Source: Chloroflexota bacterium (GTDB lineage: Bacteria; Chloroflexota; UBA6077; JACCZL01). Taken from it: a stretch of DNA of 33,542 nucleotides. Both the position numbers and the translations under genes were made by a program. The notes beneath the pieces are model-generated. The model was not told the origin of the DNA, searched no databases, and worked only from the letters and a program-made list of their open reading frames with translations. The stretch lies in assembly GCA_020845495.1 (NCBI GenBank), contig JADLFM010000178.1:1-33542 (forward strand), written 5' to 3'. Shown piece by piece: positions 26,261 through 33,407 of the stretch (its first letter is position 1; each line of letters opens with the position of its first letter).

Positions 26261-26307
26261 CTGAGAGTACGCCGGTGTGGTCTGCCCGCATGCCGGCGTA
26301 CTCTCAG
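26261..26307. repeat. Perfect 15-bp inverted repeat
   Basis: CTGAGAGTACGCCGG and CCGGCGTACTCTCAG flank a 17-base loop. It lies 10 bases past the stop of the amidohydrolase and 42 bases upstream of the GNAT start, so it may end the first transcript or serve as an operator for the second. There is no T-tract on either side. Confidence 0.75.
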
Positions 26308-26316
26308 ACCGCGAGA

Positions 26317-27171
26317 CTAGAGGCGATACACGCGGCGCGCGTTCGCGTTCCAGAGCTTGCGGCGCGCGCCGTCCGACAGGCCAGCGGTCAGACCGTCGAG
26401 CGTCTGGACCCAACGACGGTAGGGCGAGGCCATCAACACGACCGGCCAGTCGCCGCCGAACATGACCCGATCCTCGCCGAACTGCTCCAGCACATGCTCG
26501 ACGTACGGCTGCAAGTCGTCCGCGGTCCAGTGGTCCCAGTCGGCTTCGTTGACGATGCCACTGATCTTGGACACGACGTTCGGGAAGCTCGCCAGCTGCC
26601 TGATCTCGTCAAACCACGGATCGCGCAGGCCGTCCTTGATGTTCGGCTTCGCCATGTGGTCGAGGATGAAGCTCACGTTCGGGCAGGCTTCGACCAGGGT
26701 GATCGTGTTTCGCAGGTGCTGGTGAAAGACGCCCAGATCGAACGACAGTCCGTATTCGGGCAGGATCTGGACGCCTTTGATGAAGCCCGGCTTGATGCAG
26801 AACTCGATGTCTGGCTCGGTCTGGTAGAGGCGGCGGATCCCCTTGATGCGCGGATCGACGGCGACCATCGCGTCGAGGAACGAGCGGACGCGCTCGCCGT
26901 CCTCGACTGGCGCCCACGGCACGATGCCGAGGATCGGCGGGCCGTCGTTCGGCTGATCGGCCACCCACTTCGCTTCGAGCAGCGAGTAGGCCGGCGTGAC
27001 CTCCACCTGGAGGTACACGATCCCCTCGACCTCGAAGCCGGCCGAGTGCTCGCGGAATTCTGGCAGCCCGAACGGCTTCCCGATCTTCTCGTTGTCGTCG
27101 AGCCAGGGCATGCGGAAGCGGGTCGGATCCCAGAGGTGCACGTGCGAGTCGATGATCGGGCCGAGCGGCAT
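26317..27171 (-). CDS. Amidohydrolase family 2, L-fuconolactonase-like (COG3618)
   Basis: The ATG at 27171 (MPLGPIIDSHVHLWDP, GAGGGGAG upstream) gives 284 residues. Metal ligands are visible as HVH near the N-terminus, His in FILDHMAKP and Asp in VMFGGDWPV; the VVSKISGI strand also fits the TIM-barrel group of predicted lactone hydrolases. Close families hydrolyse sugar 1,4- or 1,5-lactones (fuconolactone, 4-sulfomuconolactone, 2-pyrone-4,6-dicarboxylate). Placement near a fucose-dehydrogenase-like AKR and a sulfatase favours a sugar lactone, but this is inference. Confidence 0.88.
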   Translation of the reverse strand: MPLGPIIDSHVHLWDPTRFRMPWLDDNEKIGKPFGLPEFREHSAGFEVEGIVYLQVEVTPAYSLLEAKWVADQPNDGPPILGIVPWAPVEDGERVRSFLDAMVAVDPRIKGIRRLYQTEPDIEFCIKPGFIKGVQILPEYGLSFDLGVFHQHLRNTITLVEACPNVSFILDHMAKPNIKDGLRDPWFDEIRQLASFPNVVSKISGIVNEADWDHWTADDLQPYVEHVLEQFGEDRVMFGGDWPVVLMASPYRRWVQTLDGLTAGLSDGARRKLWNANARRVYRL

Positions 27172-27240
27172 GGCAGCTCCCCTCACTGCGATGTGTGGCG
27201 GATGTGGCCGTCAGGCTACCACGCCCGAACAGCGGCCCGC

Positions 27241-27331
27241 CGCACGCCAAAGGCGCACGCCAAAGGCGCACGCCAAAGGCGCGCGGCAAACGCGTGCGGC
27301 AAACGCGTGCGGCAAAGGCGTGCGGCAAAGA
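27241..27331. repeat. 13-bp tandem array, seven units in two subtypes
   Basis: Three perfect CGCACGCCAAAGG units are followed by four units of the form CGNGCGGCAAANN (CGCGCGGCAAACG, CGTGCGGCAAACG, CGTGCGGCAAAGG, CGTGCGGCAAAGA). The 13-bp period is not a multiple of three, so it is not a protein repeat. It lies between a GNAT stop (27368) and the amidohydrolase start (27171). Confidence 0.9.
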
Positions 27332-27367
27332 TGGTCCGCATCGACGCAGTTGCCGATGGCGTGACGG

Positions 27368-28063
27368 TCAGGCGTGCCGAGCCAGTCTGGCCTCGAAAGC
27401 TGCGCGGGCGGCCGGCCACTCGCGGTCGAGCATCCGGAACCAGGCGGTGTCGCGGTTGCGCCCCTTGATGATGTAGTGCGCCTCCTGGATGCCCTCGAAC
27501 TTGAAACCCATGCCGAGAGCCGCCCGCCGCGAGCGCTCGTTGAGCGCGTCGCACTTCCACTCGACCCGCCGATAGCCCAGCCCGAAGGCGTGCTTCAACA
27601 TCAGGTAGGTCGCCTCGGTGTTCGCGCCCGTGCGCTGTGCCAACGGGCTGTACCAGATGCTGCCAAGCTCGATTCTCAGGTGGTCCGGTACGTTCGCCAT
27701 GAAGCTGACGGTGCCAAGGGGCTGACCGCTCGCCTGCCCGACCACGGTCAGCACCCGCGTGCTCGGCGTCTGCTCCTGCCCGCGCAGCCACGCGGCCAGC
27801 CCGTCGACGTCTGCGAACGGCCCGCCGGACATGTAGCGCCAGATCAGCCGCTCGGCGTCGTACGCATCGATACGTCGGCCGCCGAGGCTGGCTGGCTGGC
27901 CGTTCGAGATGGCATGGAGCGTGGCGAGATCACGGTCCAGGTCGAGCGGCCGAAGCTGCACCAGTCGGCCCGTCAGCGTGACGGCGTCCGGCTTGAGCGG
28001 CACGTGCTGGCGGCGCGCCAGCACCGCATCGTCGAGCGGCGTCCCCAGGCCGGCCTCTGGCAT
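27368..28063 (-). CDS. GNAT acetyltransferase, RimJ/RimL type
   Basis: A 231-residue protein with ATG at 28063 and AGGGAGAG upstream. RLVQLRPLDLDRDLATLHAIS opens the domain, GQPLGTVSFMANVP and IELGSIWYSPLAQRTGANTEA hold the acetyl-CoA loop, and WKCDALNERSRRAALGMGFKFEGI is the diagnostic C-terminal part of RimJ/RimL-type transferases (COG1670). Members acetylate ribosomal protein N-termini or small amines; the target here is unknown. The ATG is followed by a hydrophilic N-terminus that is longer than usual. Confidence 0.9.
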   Translation of the reverse strand: MPEAGLGTPLDDAVLARRQHVPLKPDAVTLTGRLVQLRPLDLDRDLATLHAISNGQPASLGGRRIDAYDAERLIWRYMSGGPFADVDGLAAWLRGQEQTPSTRVLTVVGQASGQPLGTVSFMANVPDHLRIELGSIWYSPLAQRTGANTEATYLMLKHAFGLGYRRVEWKCDALNERSRRAALGMGFKFEGIQEAHYIIKGRNRDTAWFRMLDREWPAARAAFEARLARHA

Positions 28064-28162
28064 GTCGATCTCTCCCTGATTCCGTTGCTCGGAGCCGCCG
28101 TAGCGTGCCGAAAGGGAGGGTACACGACCTGTCAGCGGCCGGCCACGCGCCGAGCGAGCGGG

Positions 28163-28324
28163 TCAGCCGCGGATCGCGGCGACGTGCTTCGCGGTGTCGG
28201 TGACGTGGCGAAACTCCACGATCTTGCCATCACTCTCGAACGTCCGGAGGTGCATCTCCTCGTCGCGGAAGCGGTAGCCGCCGTGGCCTGCACAGTATTC
28301 GACGTGGCGCGCCCGCTGGATCAC
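28163..28324 (-). pseudogene. C-terminal fragment of an NTF2/SnoaL-like protein
   Basis: The frame ending at 28163 reads EYCAGHGGYRFRDEEMHLRT, then FESDGKIVEFRHVTDTAKHV. The DGKIVEFRHVTDT block is the usual last strand of SnoaL/ketosteroid-isomerase-like alpha+beta barrels. Only about 50 residues are recognisable; the upstream open frame is arginine/serine-rich, without a start signal and without the N-terminal helices. It is best read as a truncated relic, though a divergent small protein cannot be excluded. Confidence 0.45.
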
Positions 28325-28468
28325 ACGACCGGATGACCGGATGCCGTCTGGGTGCCCCCGGGCGCGCAACGACCTCGCTGGCTCCTGGTCGATTGACGCC
28401 GGCAGGAGCGGCGCGCATACTCCCACGCCGACAACGGGGTCTGGGGAGCGCGTGAGGGAGACAACCTG

Positions 28469-28492
28469 ATGCCGGTGAGCGGCTCGGCATGA
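28469..28492 (+). CDS. Seven-codon leader cistron upstream of MFS transporter
   Basis: ATG at 28469 reads MPVSGSA and stops with TGA at 28490-28492, overlapping the MFS start as ATGA. The only good Shine-Dalgarno in the area (GAGGGAG) lies about eight bases before this mini-ORF, not before the MFS ATG. This arrangement suggests translational coupling of the transporter to a leader. A misassigned start is the alternative, but no other in-frame start for the MFS is present upstream. Confidence 0.4.
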   Translation: MPVSGSA

Positions 28493-29667
28493 CGAATCGC
28501 TGGGGGGTGCTGGCGATCCTCTGCCTGACGCGGGTGGCGATGGGCTTGCACCTGCAAGCCGTGGCGGCCGTCGCGCCGTTCATGATGGCCGACCTCAGCC
28601 TTGGGTACGCCGAGATCGGCACGCTGATCGGCGTCTTCATGCTGCCGGGGGTCGTGTTTGCCGTCCCCGGCGGCCTGATCGGGCGTCGGTTCGGCGATAC
28701 GCACACGATGACGGGTGCGCTGGTGCTGCTGATGGCCGGCACCGCGCTCCTGGCCGTGAGCGATGGATTCTGGCCGGCGCTCGTCGCACGGCTGCTGAGC
28801 GGCGCAGGCGGCACCCTGATGACGATGCAGATCGCGAAGATCGCGACCGACTGGTTTGCTGATCGCGAGCTGTCTACGGCCATCGGCATCCTGCTCGGGA
28901 CGTTCCCGCTCGGGATCGCGGCGGTGATGGCCGGGCTGCCGGCGATCGCCAGCCTGACGTCGTGGCGCGTCGCTGTCGGCGTGGTCGCGGCCTCGGCGGC
29001 CATCATGCTGGCGGTCGTGATCCTGTTCTTGCGGGACCATCCAGAGACGGTGACTGCGCGTGGCAGCCGGCCGCCGCTCTGGGTCATCTCGCTGCCAGAG
29101 ATCGGCCTGGTGGTGATGTCGGGCGCGGCATTCTCGCTGCTCAATGCCGGGTTGGTGGTCTTCAGCAGCTTCGTGCCAGCGCTGCTGCTCTCACGCGGGA
29201 TGGATGCCGTGCAGGCTGGCCTGACCACCAGCTGGGCCTCGTGGGTCGGGATGCTGACGCTGCCGGCGGCCGGACTGCTGCTCGACCGGCTCCGCCCGAT
29301 GACACCGTGGCTGCTCGGTTCGGCGGCGGCCTCGTCGGCAGTTTGCCTGCTGATGGTGATCGGCGGACCGCCGTGGCTCTGGATCGTGCTGTTTCCGCTC
29401 GCGATGGCCCCGGTCGCCGTCGGGAGCATGGCGCTGCCGGGCGAGGTGCTACGCTCGGAGAGCCGCTCGACGGGCTTCGGGCTGTACTTCACGACGAACT
29501 ACATCGGCTTCGGGCTGTTGCCGGCCGTGGCGGGATACCTGGTGGACTGGAGCGGCTCGGTCGCAGCGCCGCTCTGGTTCGATGCCGCGGTGTTCGGCGG
29601 GATCGTGCCGCTGATCGTGCTGTTCCGCGTGCTCCAGCGCCGACAGCAGCACGCTGAGCGCAGTTAG
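28489..29667 (+). CDS. MFS transporter, CynX/NimT-like
   Basis: A 392-residue carrier with 12 predicted helices. The start NRWGVLAILCLTRVAMGLHL is followed by LSLGYAEIGTLIGVFMLPGV (helix 2) and the motif-A-like PGGLIGRRFGDTHTM, then LLSGAGGTLMTMQIAKI (helix 4). The central loop FLRDHPETVTARGS separates two six-helix halves. It resembles the cyanate/nitroimidazole transporter group, whose substrates vary. The ATG at 28489 overlaps a short leader cistron. A GTCAGCG array begins 10 bases after the stop. Confidence 0.9.
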   Translation: MTNRWGVLAILCLTRVAMGLHLQAVAAVAPFMMADLSLGYAEIGTLIGVFMLPGVVFAVPGGLIGRRFGDTHTMTGALVLLMAGTALLAVSDGFWPALVARLLSGAGGTLMTMQIAKIATDWFADRELSTAIGILLGTFPLGIAAVMAGLPAIASLTSWRVAVGVVAASAAIMLAVVILFLRDHPETVTARGSRPPLWVISLPEIGLVVMSGAAFSLLNAGLVVFSSFVPALLLSRGMDAVQAGLTTSWASWVGMLTLPAAGLLLDRLRPMTPWLLGSAAASSAVCLLMVIGGPPWLWIVLFPLAMAPVAVGSMALPGEVLRSESRSTGFGLYFTTNYIGFGLLPAVAGYLVDWSGSVAAPLWFDAAVFGGIVPLIVLFRVLQRRQQHAERS

Positions 29668-29675
29668 CAGCTAGG

Positions 29676-29732
<57 letters not shown>

Positions 29733-29797
29733 AAGAGTATGTCATCCTGCACAAGCCCAACATGTCACCTTGAACGAGCGAGCGACGCCGCCCTCTT

Positions 29798-29864
29798 TCA
29801 TCCTGAAGGAACAAGCGCCGTCGCCCTCTGTCATCCTGAAGGAAACAAGCGCCGTCGCCCTCTG
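29798..29864. repeat. Tandem pair of 33/34-bp units derived from an element end
   Basis: Two copies of a unit starting TCATCCTGAAGGAA and ending GTCGCCCTCTG differ by one base insertion. They begin with the same TCATCCTGA end that opens the GTCATCC element at 29863, so they look like amplified element ends. Confidence 0.75.
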
Positions 29865-30020
29865 TCATCCTGAACGAAGCGAGCTTGCGAGCGCAGTGAA
29901 GGATCTCACCCGCAGACCGGCAACGTCCGTCCTACGCGCTGACCGTCATCGTGCACCTCACCCGCGGACCGCCGGCATTCGCGTCAGCGGGTGAGGTCCT
30001 TCGCTGCGCTCAGGATGACA
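29863..30020. repeat. GTCATCC-type inverted-repeat element (copy C)
   Basis: The ends are TGTCATCCTGAACGAAGCG and CGCTGCGCTCAGGATGACA. The right arm holds GTCAGCGGGTGAGGTCCTTCG as in copies A and B; the left arm AAGGATCTCACCCGC is its diverged partner. At 158 bp it is shorter than copy B because the internal iteration is missing. Confidence 0.82.
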
Positions 30021-30073
30021 TGGGGCGTTGTGTTTTTGCTACAGCGCAGCGGCGCCTGTCAGACGTTACCCTT

Positions 30074-30168
30074 CCACGATCCACGATCCACGATCCACGA
30101 TCCACGATCCACGATCCACGATCCACGAGCCACGCACCGCATGCATCGAGCGTCGCATGCATCGAGCG
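30074..30168. repeat. CCACGAT heptamer array and 16-bp direct repeat
   Basis: Seven perfect CCACGAT units (30074-30122) are followed by CCACGAG and CCACGCA. Then GCATGCATCGAGCG occurs twice at a 16-base period (30139-30152, 30155-30168). The array begins 53 bases after element C; the intervening GCTACA and CGCAGCGGCGC are also found after element B. Confidence 0.92.
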
Positions 30169-30221
30169 CCGCGCCCGCCTATCATCCTGGCTGACGGTTC
30201 ACGTCTGAAAGGTGCACAACG

Positions 30222-31217
30222 ATGGCGTTCAAGGTGGTGATGTCGCCCACCCGGCCGGGCTACCCGTTCGAGATCGAGCGCGAGATCCTGTCTCCCATCG
30301 GGGCCGAGGTCGTGGTGGTCCACTGGGAGAACGAGGCCCAGTATGTCGCGCAGGCAGCCGACGCCGACGCGGTCGTGCAGGGGCGCGGCGTCGTGCTGAC
30401 GGCCGGCCTGATCGCTCAACTGAGGAAGGCGAAGGCGGTGATGAACGGCGCGGTCGGCCTCGACCGGATCGACATCGACGCGGCGACGGCGCACGGCATC
30501 GCCGTCATCAACGTGCCCGATGTCTGGGTCAACGAGGTCGCGGACCACGCCATGATGCTGCTGCTGGCCGTCGCGAGGAAGCTGAAGTACGCCGCCGGCA
30601 TGGCGCACTCCGGGAAGTGGGCGCAGGTTCACTCGGCACTGGCCCCGGTCCCGCGCCTCCAGGGCAAGACGCTCGGACTGGTCTCGTTTGGGACCATCGC
30701 TCGGAACGTGGCGAAGCGCGCCCAGGCGTTCGGCATCAACGTGATCGCCCACGATCCGTTCGTGACCGAGGAGCAGATGGCGGCGCTGGGCGTCGGCGCG
30801 CGGACCCTCGAGCAGTTGCTGGCCGAAGCGGACTTTGTGTCGGCCCATGCGCCGCATACCAGGGGCACCCATCACATGCTCGGCGCGGCGCAGTTTGCCC
30901 TGATGAAGCCGACGGCCATCTTCGTCAACACCGGGCGAGGCAAGGTCGTGGACGAGCCGGCCCTGATCCAGGCGCTCCAGAACGGGACGATTGCCGCGGC
31001 GGGACTGGATGTTCTGGAAGAGGAGCCGCCGGCTGCCGACAACCCGCTGCTCTCGATGGACAACGTGCTGGTGACGCCGCACACGGCGTTCTACTCGGAC
31101 GAGGCGTTCATCGCGAGCCGGGTCCGCGTCGGCGAGGAGATCCGAGCGGTGCTGAGCGGCCAGCGCCCGCGCACCTGCGCCAACCCGTCGGTGCTGGACG
31201 GCCTGGGCCTGAAGTAG
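30222..31217 (+). CDS. D-isomer 2-hydroxyacid dehydrogenase (CtbP-like) with altered glycine motif
   Basis: A 331-residue cytoplasmic NAD-dependent dehydrogenase. The ATG at 30222 has GAAAGGTG upstream. The Rossmann fold reads LGLVSFGTIARNVAKRAQAFG, where the usual GxGxxG is Ser155-Phe-Gly157-Thr-Ile-Ala160, so two of three glycines are replaced. Catalytic residues are present: Arg in FVNTGRGKVVDEPAL, Glu in GLDVLEEEPP and His in VLVTPHTAFYS. This set and the C-terminal layout match the CtbP/phosphoglycerate-dehydrogenase-like branch. The substrate is not predictable. A strong hairpin follows and separates it from the convergent hydantoinase gene. Confidence 0.92.
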   Translation: MAFKVVMSPTRPGYPFEIEREILSPIGAEVVVVHWENEAQYVAQAADADAVVQGRGVVLTAGLIAQLRKAKAVMNGAVGLDRIDIDAATAHGIAVINVPDVWVNEVADHAMMLLLAVARKLKYAAGMAHSGKWAQVHSALAPVPRLQGKTLGLVSFGTIARNVAKRAQAFGINVIAHDPFVTEEQMAALGVGARTLEQLLAEADFVSAHAPHTRGTHHMLGAAQFALMKPTAIFVNTGRGKVVDEPALIQALQNGTIAAAGLDVLEEEPPAADNPLLSMDNVLVTPHTAFYSDEAFIASRVRVGEEIRAVLSGQRPRTCANPSVLDGLGLK

Positions 31218-31225
31218 GCGTCTCT

Positions 31226-31258
31226 GGGAGCGCCGCGACTGGATCGCGGCGCTCCCAC
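31226..31258. terminator. Bidirectional terminator hairpin
   Basis: TGGGAGCGCCGCGA (31226-31239) pairs perfectly with TCGCGGCGCTCCCA (31245-31258), a 14-bp stem with the loop CTGGA. It lies in the 74-base gap between convergent genes. Confidence 0.85.
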
Positions 31259-31291
31259 GGTCTATTCCTCGAGTCGACCGGCGGCCGCGGG

Positions 31292-33055
31292 CTACGCGCT
31301 GGCCGATGCTCGCAGGGCCTTGGTGGCGTCGCGGTCGATGGCGAAGTGCTCCGGCAACGAGATTCGTTCCTCGGATTTCTTCGAGCACGTGATCTTGACG
31401 CCGTAGTCGCGCTCCGCGCCCTCGACGGTCACGAAGCCGTAGATCACGTCTTCCAGCACGGCCTCTGGGTCGCGCTCGAACGCCGAGTAGTAGCCGCCGC
31501 CACCCGGCGGCTCCAGGGTAGCCGAGACCTCTGGCGCGATCGTGATGTACGCCTTCGGGTTCGGGCGCTCGCCGGTGCTCAGGTAGAACTCGCCGATCGC
31601 ACCATCCTGGCCGCCGTGATACCCCTTGGCGCGAAACTGGGTGCGGTCGCGCATGCCTGCCATCGACCAGGGCAGGCTGCTGGTGGTGCGGAACGTTGTG
31701 TACTGGCCGCAGCCGCCCCGGAACTTGCCGGGGCCTCCCGAGTCGGGCTTGATCTCGCGGCGCTCCAGCATCATGGCGGTCAGGTTCTCGATGACCTCGG
31801 CCGGCACGCCGGCCACGCCACTCGGGAACCCGATGTTGTTCAGGCCGTCCTTGGTCGGGCGCGCGCCGGTGCCGCCGCACTGAAAGATCGTCAGGTTGAA
31901 GGTGCGGCCATTCTGCTGCTCGCCACGGAACACGGTTGCCCAGAGCGGCGCTGCGCCCTCAGCCATGATGTGCTGGGGGATGACGTCCTTCAGCGCCCCG
32001 AAGATCAGGTTTGGCAGGAAGTGCCCGATGATGTGGCGGGCCGCGACCGGGGCCGGATACCTCGGGTTGAGGATCGTGCCCTCGGGCGCCACGACGTGCA
32101 CCGGGCGAAACGATCCCTCGTTGTGCGGGACTTCCGGGCAGATCGCCGCCTTGATCGCGAAGCTCGTGTAGGCGTGGGTGTAGTTCAGGACCGAGTTGAT
32201 CCCGAACCGACTCTGCGGCGACGACCCGGTGTGGTCGATGGTCATGCCGTCGCCCTGGACGATCACCTTCGCCTTGAGGACGATTGGTCCCTCGAAGCCG
32301 TCGCTCCACAGCTCGTTCTCGTACTCGCCGTCCGGCAGGTTGCTGATGGCCTGCCGCAGGGCCTGCTCGGACCGCTCGATGATCGCGTCGGCCAGCGGTT
32401 CGAGCGTCGTCAGGTTGAACTCGTCCATCAGCTCCAGCAGGCGCGCCCCGCCGACGTCGTTGCAGGTGGTCATGGCGTAGAGATCGCCCTCGACCTCGTC
32501 GGGCAGGCGCACGTTGCCCCGAATCAGCTGAAACAGGATCTCATTGCGCTGTCCCTTGTCGAACAGCTTCATGATCGGGATGTACAGGCCCTCTTCGTAG
32601 ACCTCGCGGGCCTCGGCTGAGAGGATGCGCCCGCCGATGTCCGCCACGTGGCAGGTGTTGGCGAAGAACGCGACCGGCCTGTCGTCTTTGAAGATCGGCG
32701 TCAGGATGGTGATGTCGTTGATCTGGCCGGCCGTCATCCACGGATCGTTGGTCAGCAGCACATCGCCCGGCGACAGGGTCTCCGGCGGGTACGCCGTCAG
32801 AAAGTGCCGGACGCCGGTCGCCATCGCGTTGATGTGGCCGGGCGTGCCGGTTTCAGACTGGGCGATCATGTTGCCGCGCACGTCGAACACGCCGCAGGCG
32901 AGATCCTGAGACTCGCGCACGATGGTGCTGAAGGCGGTCCGAATTAGGGCCGCCTGCTGCTCGCTGGTCACCGAGAGCAACCGGTTCCAGAGCACTTCGA
33001 GGGTGATCGGATCGATGGTGGCGGCGGTGGCCGTGGCGGTCTGGCTGACGGTCAT
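31292..33055 (-). CDS. Hydantoinase B/oxoprolinase family protein
   Basis: The ATG at 33055 (MTVSQTATATAATIDPITLEVLW, GGAG upstream) gives 587 residues, full length for HyuB. Diagnostic blocks are DPITLEVLWNRLLSVTSEQ, FSTIVRESQDLACGVFD, PGDVLLTNDPWMTAGQINDI, ANTCHVADIGG, DHTGSSPQSRFGIN, and CGGTGARPTKDGLNNIGFPSG. The family forms the B subunit of ATP-dependent N-methylhydantoinase, acetone carboxylase-like and oxoprolinase enzymes, normally with a HyuA subunit. No HyuA gene adjoins it: the downstream side is a convergent gene, and no gene is visible in the ~490 bases left upstream. The partner may be beyond the window or encoded elsewhere. Substrate unknown. Confidence 0.94.
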   Translation of the reverse strand: MTVSQTATATAATIDPITLEVLWNRLLSVTSEQQAALIRTAFSTIVRESQDLACGVFDVRGNMIAQSETGTPGHINAMATGVRHFLTAYPPETLSPGDVLLTNDPWMTAGQINDITILTPIFKDDRPVAFFANTCHVADIGGRILSAEAREVYEEGLYIPIMKLFDKGQRNEILFQLIRGNVRLPDEVEGDLYAMTTCNDVGGARLLELMDEFNLTTLEPLADAIIERSEQALRQAISNLPDGEYENELWSDGFEGPIVLKAKVIVQGDGMTIDHTGSSPQSRFGINSVLNYTHAYTSFAIKAAICPEVPHNEGSFRPVHVVAPEGTILNPRYPAPVAARHIIGHFLPNLIFGALKDVIPQHIMAEGAAPLWATVFRGEQQNGRTFNLTIFQCGGTGARPTKDGLNNIGFPSGVAGVPAEVIENLTAMMLERREIKPDSGGPGKFRGGCGQYTTFRTTSSLPWSMAGMRDRTQFRAKGYHGGQDGAIGEFYLSTGERPNPKAYITIAPEVSATLEPPGGGGYYSAFERDPEAVLEDVIYGFVTVEGAERDYGVKITCSKKSEERISLPEHFAIDRDATKALRASASA

Positions 33056-33407
33056 CGAGTGCTCCAACAGTCTTCGATCCCCGGGAACAGGATCAGTGCC
33101 AGAACCAGGAGATGCGTGTCTCGCACCGCCCATACGGCACCCTCGCTACTCCCCACTGAGATTCGGACAACATACTGTACCTATGCGCGACTCTGTCAGT
33201 GTTGCAGGTTCCAGCGAGACTTGCATTGTCGATGCTCTGCCACTCAGATTGCTAGACAGACTCGGGTCAATGGAACAGTATGGCACCGCCACACCGGAGA
33301 TCCTTGGTGGCAGCAGAATTCACGATTGTCCCGACCTGATGTGGCTGTGCACCCTTCAGGCTACAGGGTATCTACCGACGGGATCTACCAACGGTGAGCA
33401 GTTCCCA
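33056..33407. other. Gene-less upstream region of the hydantoinase B gene
   Basis: About 350 bases of less GC-rich DNA precede the hydantoinase start. I see no protein-like frame, no tRNA and no convincing promoter pair. The MITE-like copy 3 begins at 33408. Confidence 0.5.

Noticed and set aside
28230..29492. 420-codon reverse frame opposite the MFS transporter
   Set aside because: Serine/threonine/proline-rich shadow with no membrane or domain signature.
30074..30136. CRISPR array
   Set aside because: Units are 7 bp and contiguous without spacers; no cas genes in the window. The same applies to the arrays at 151, 19366 and 29677.
30212..32620. 802-codon + strand frame overlapping the hydroxyacid dehydrogenase and hydantoinase
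   Set aside because: It is out of frame with the first and antisense to the second, both of which have clear family motifs.
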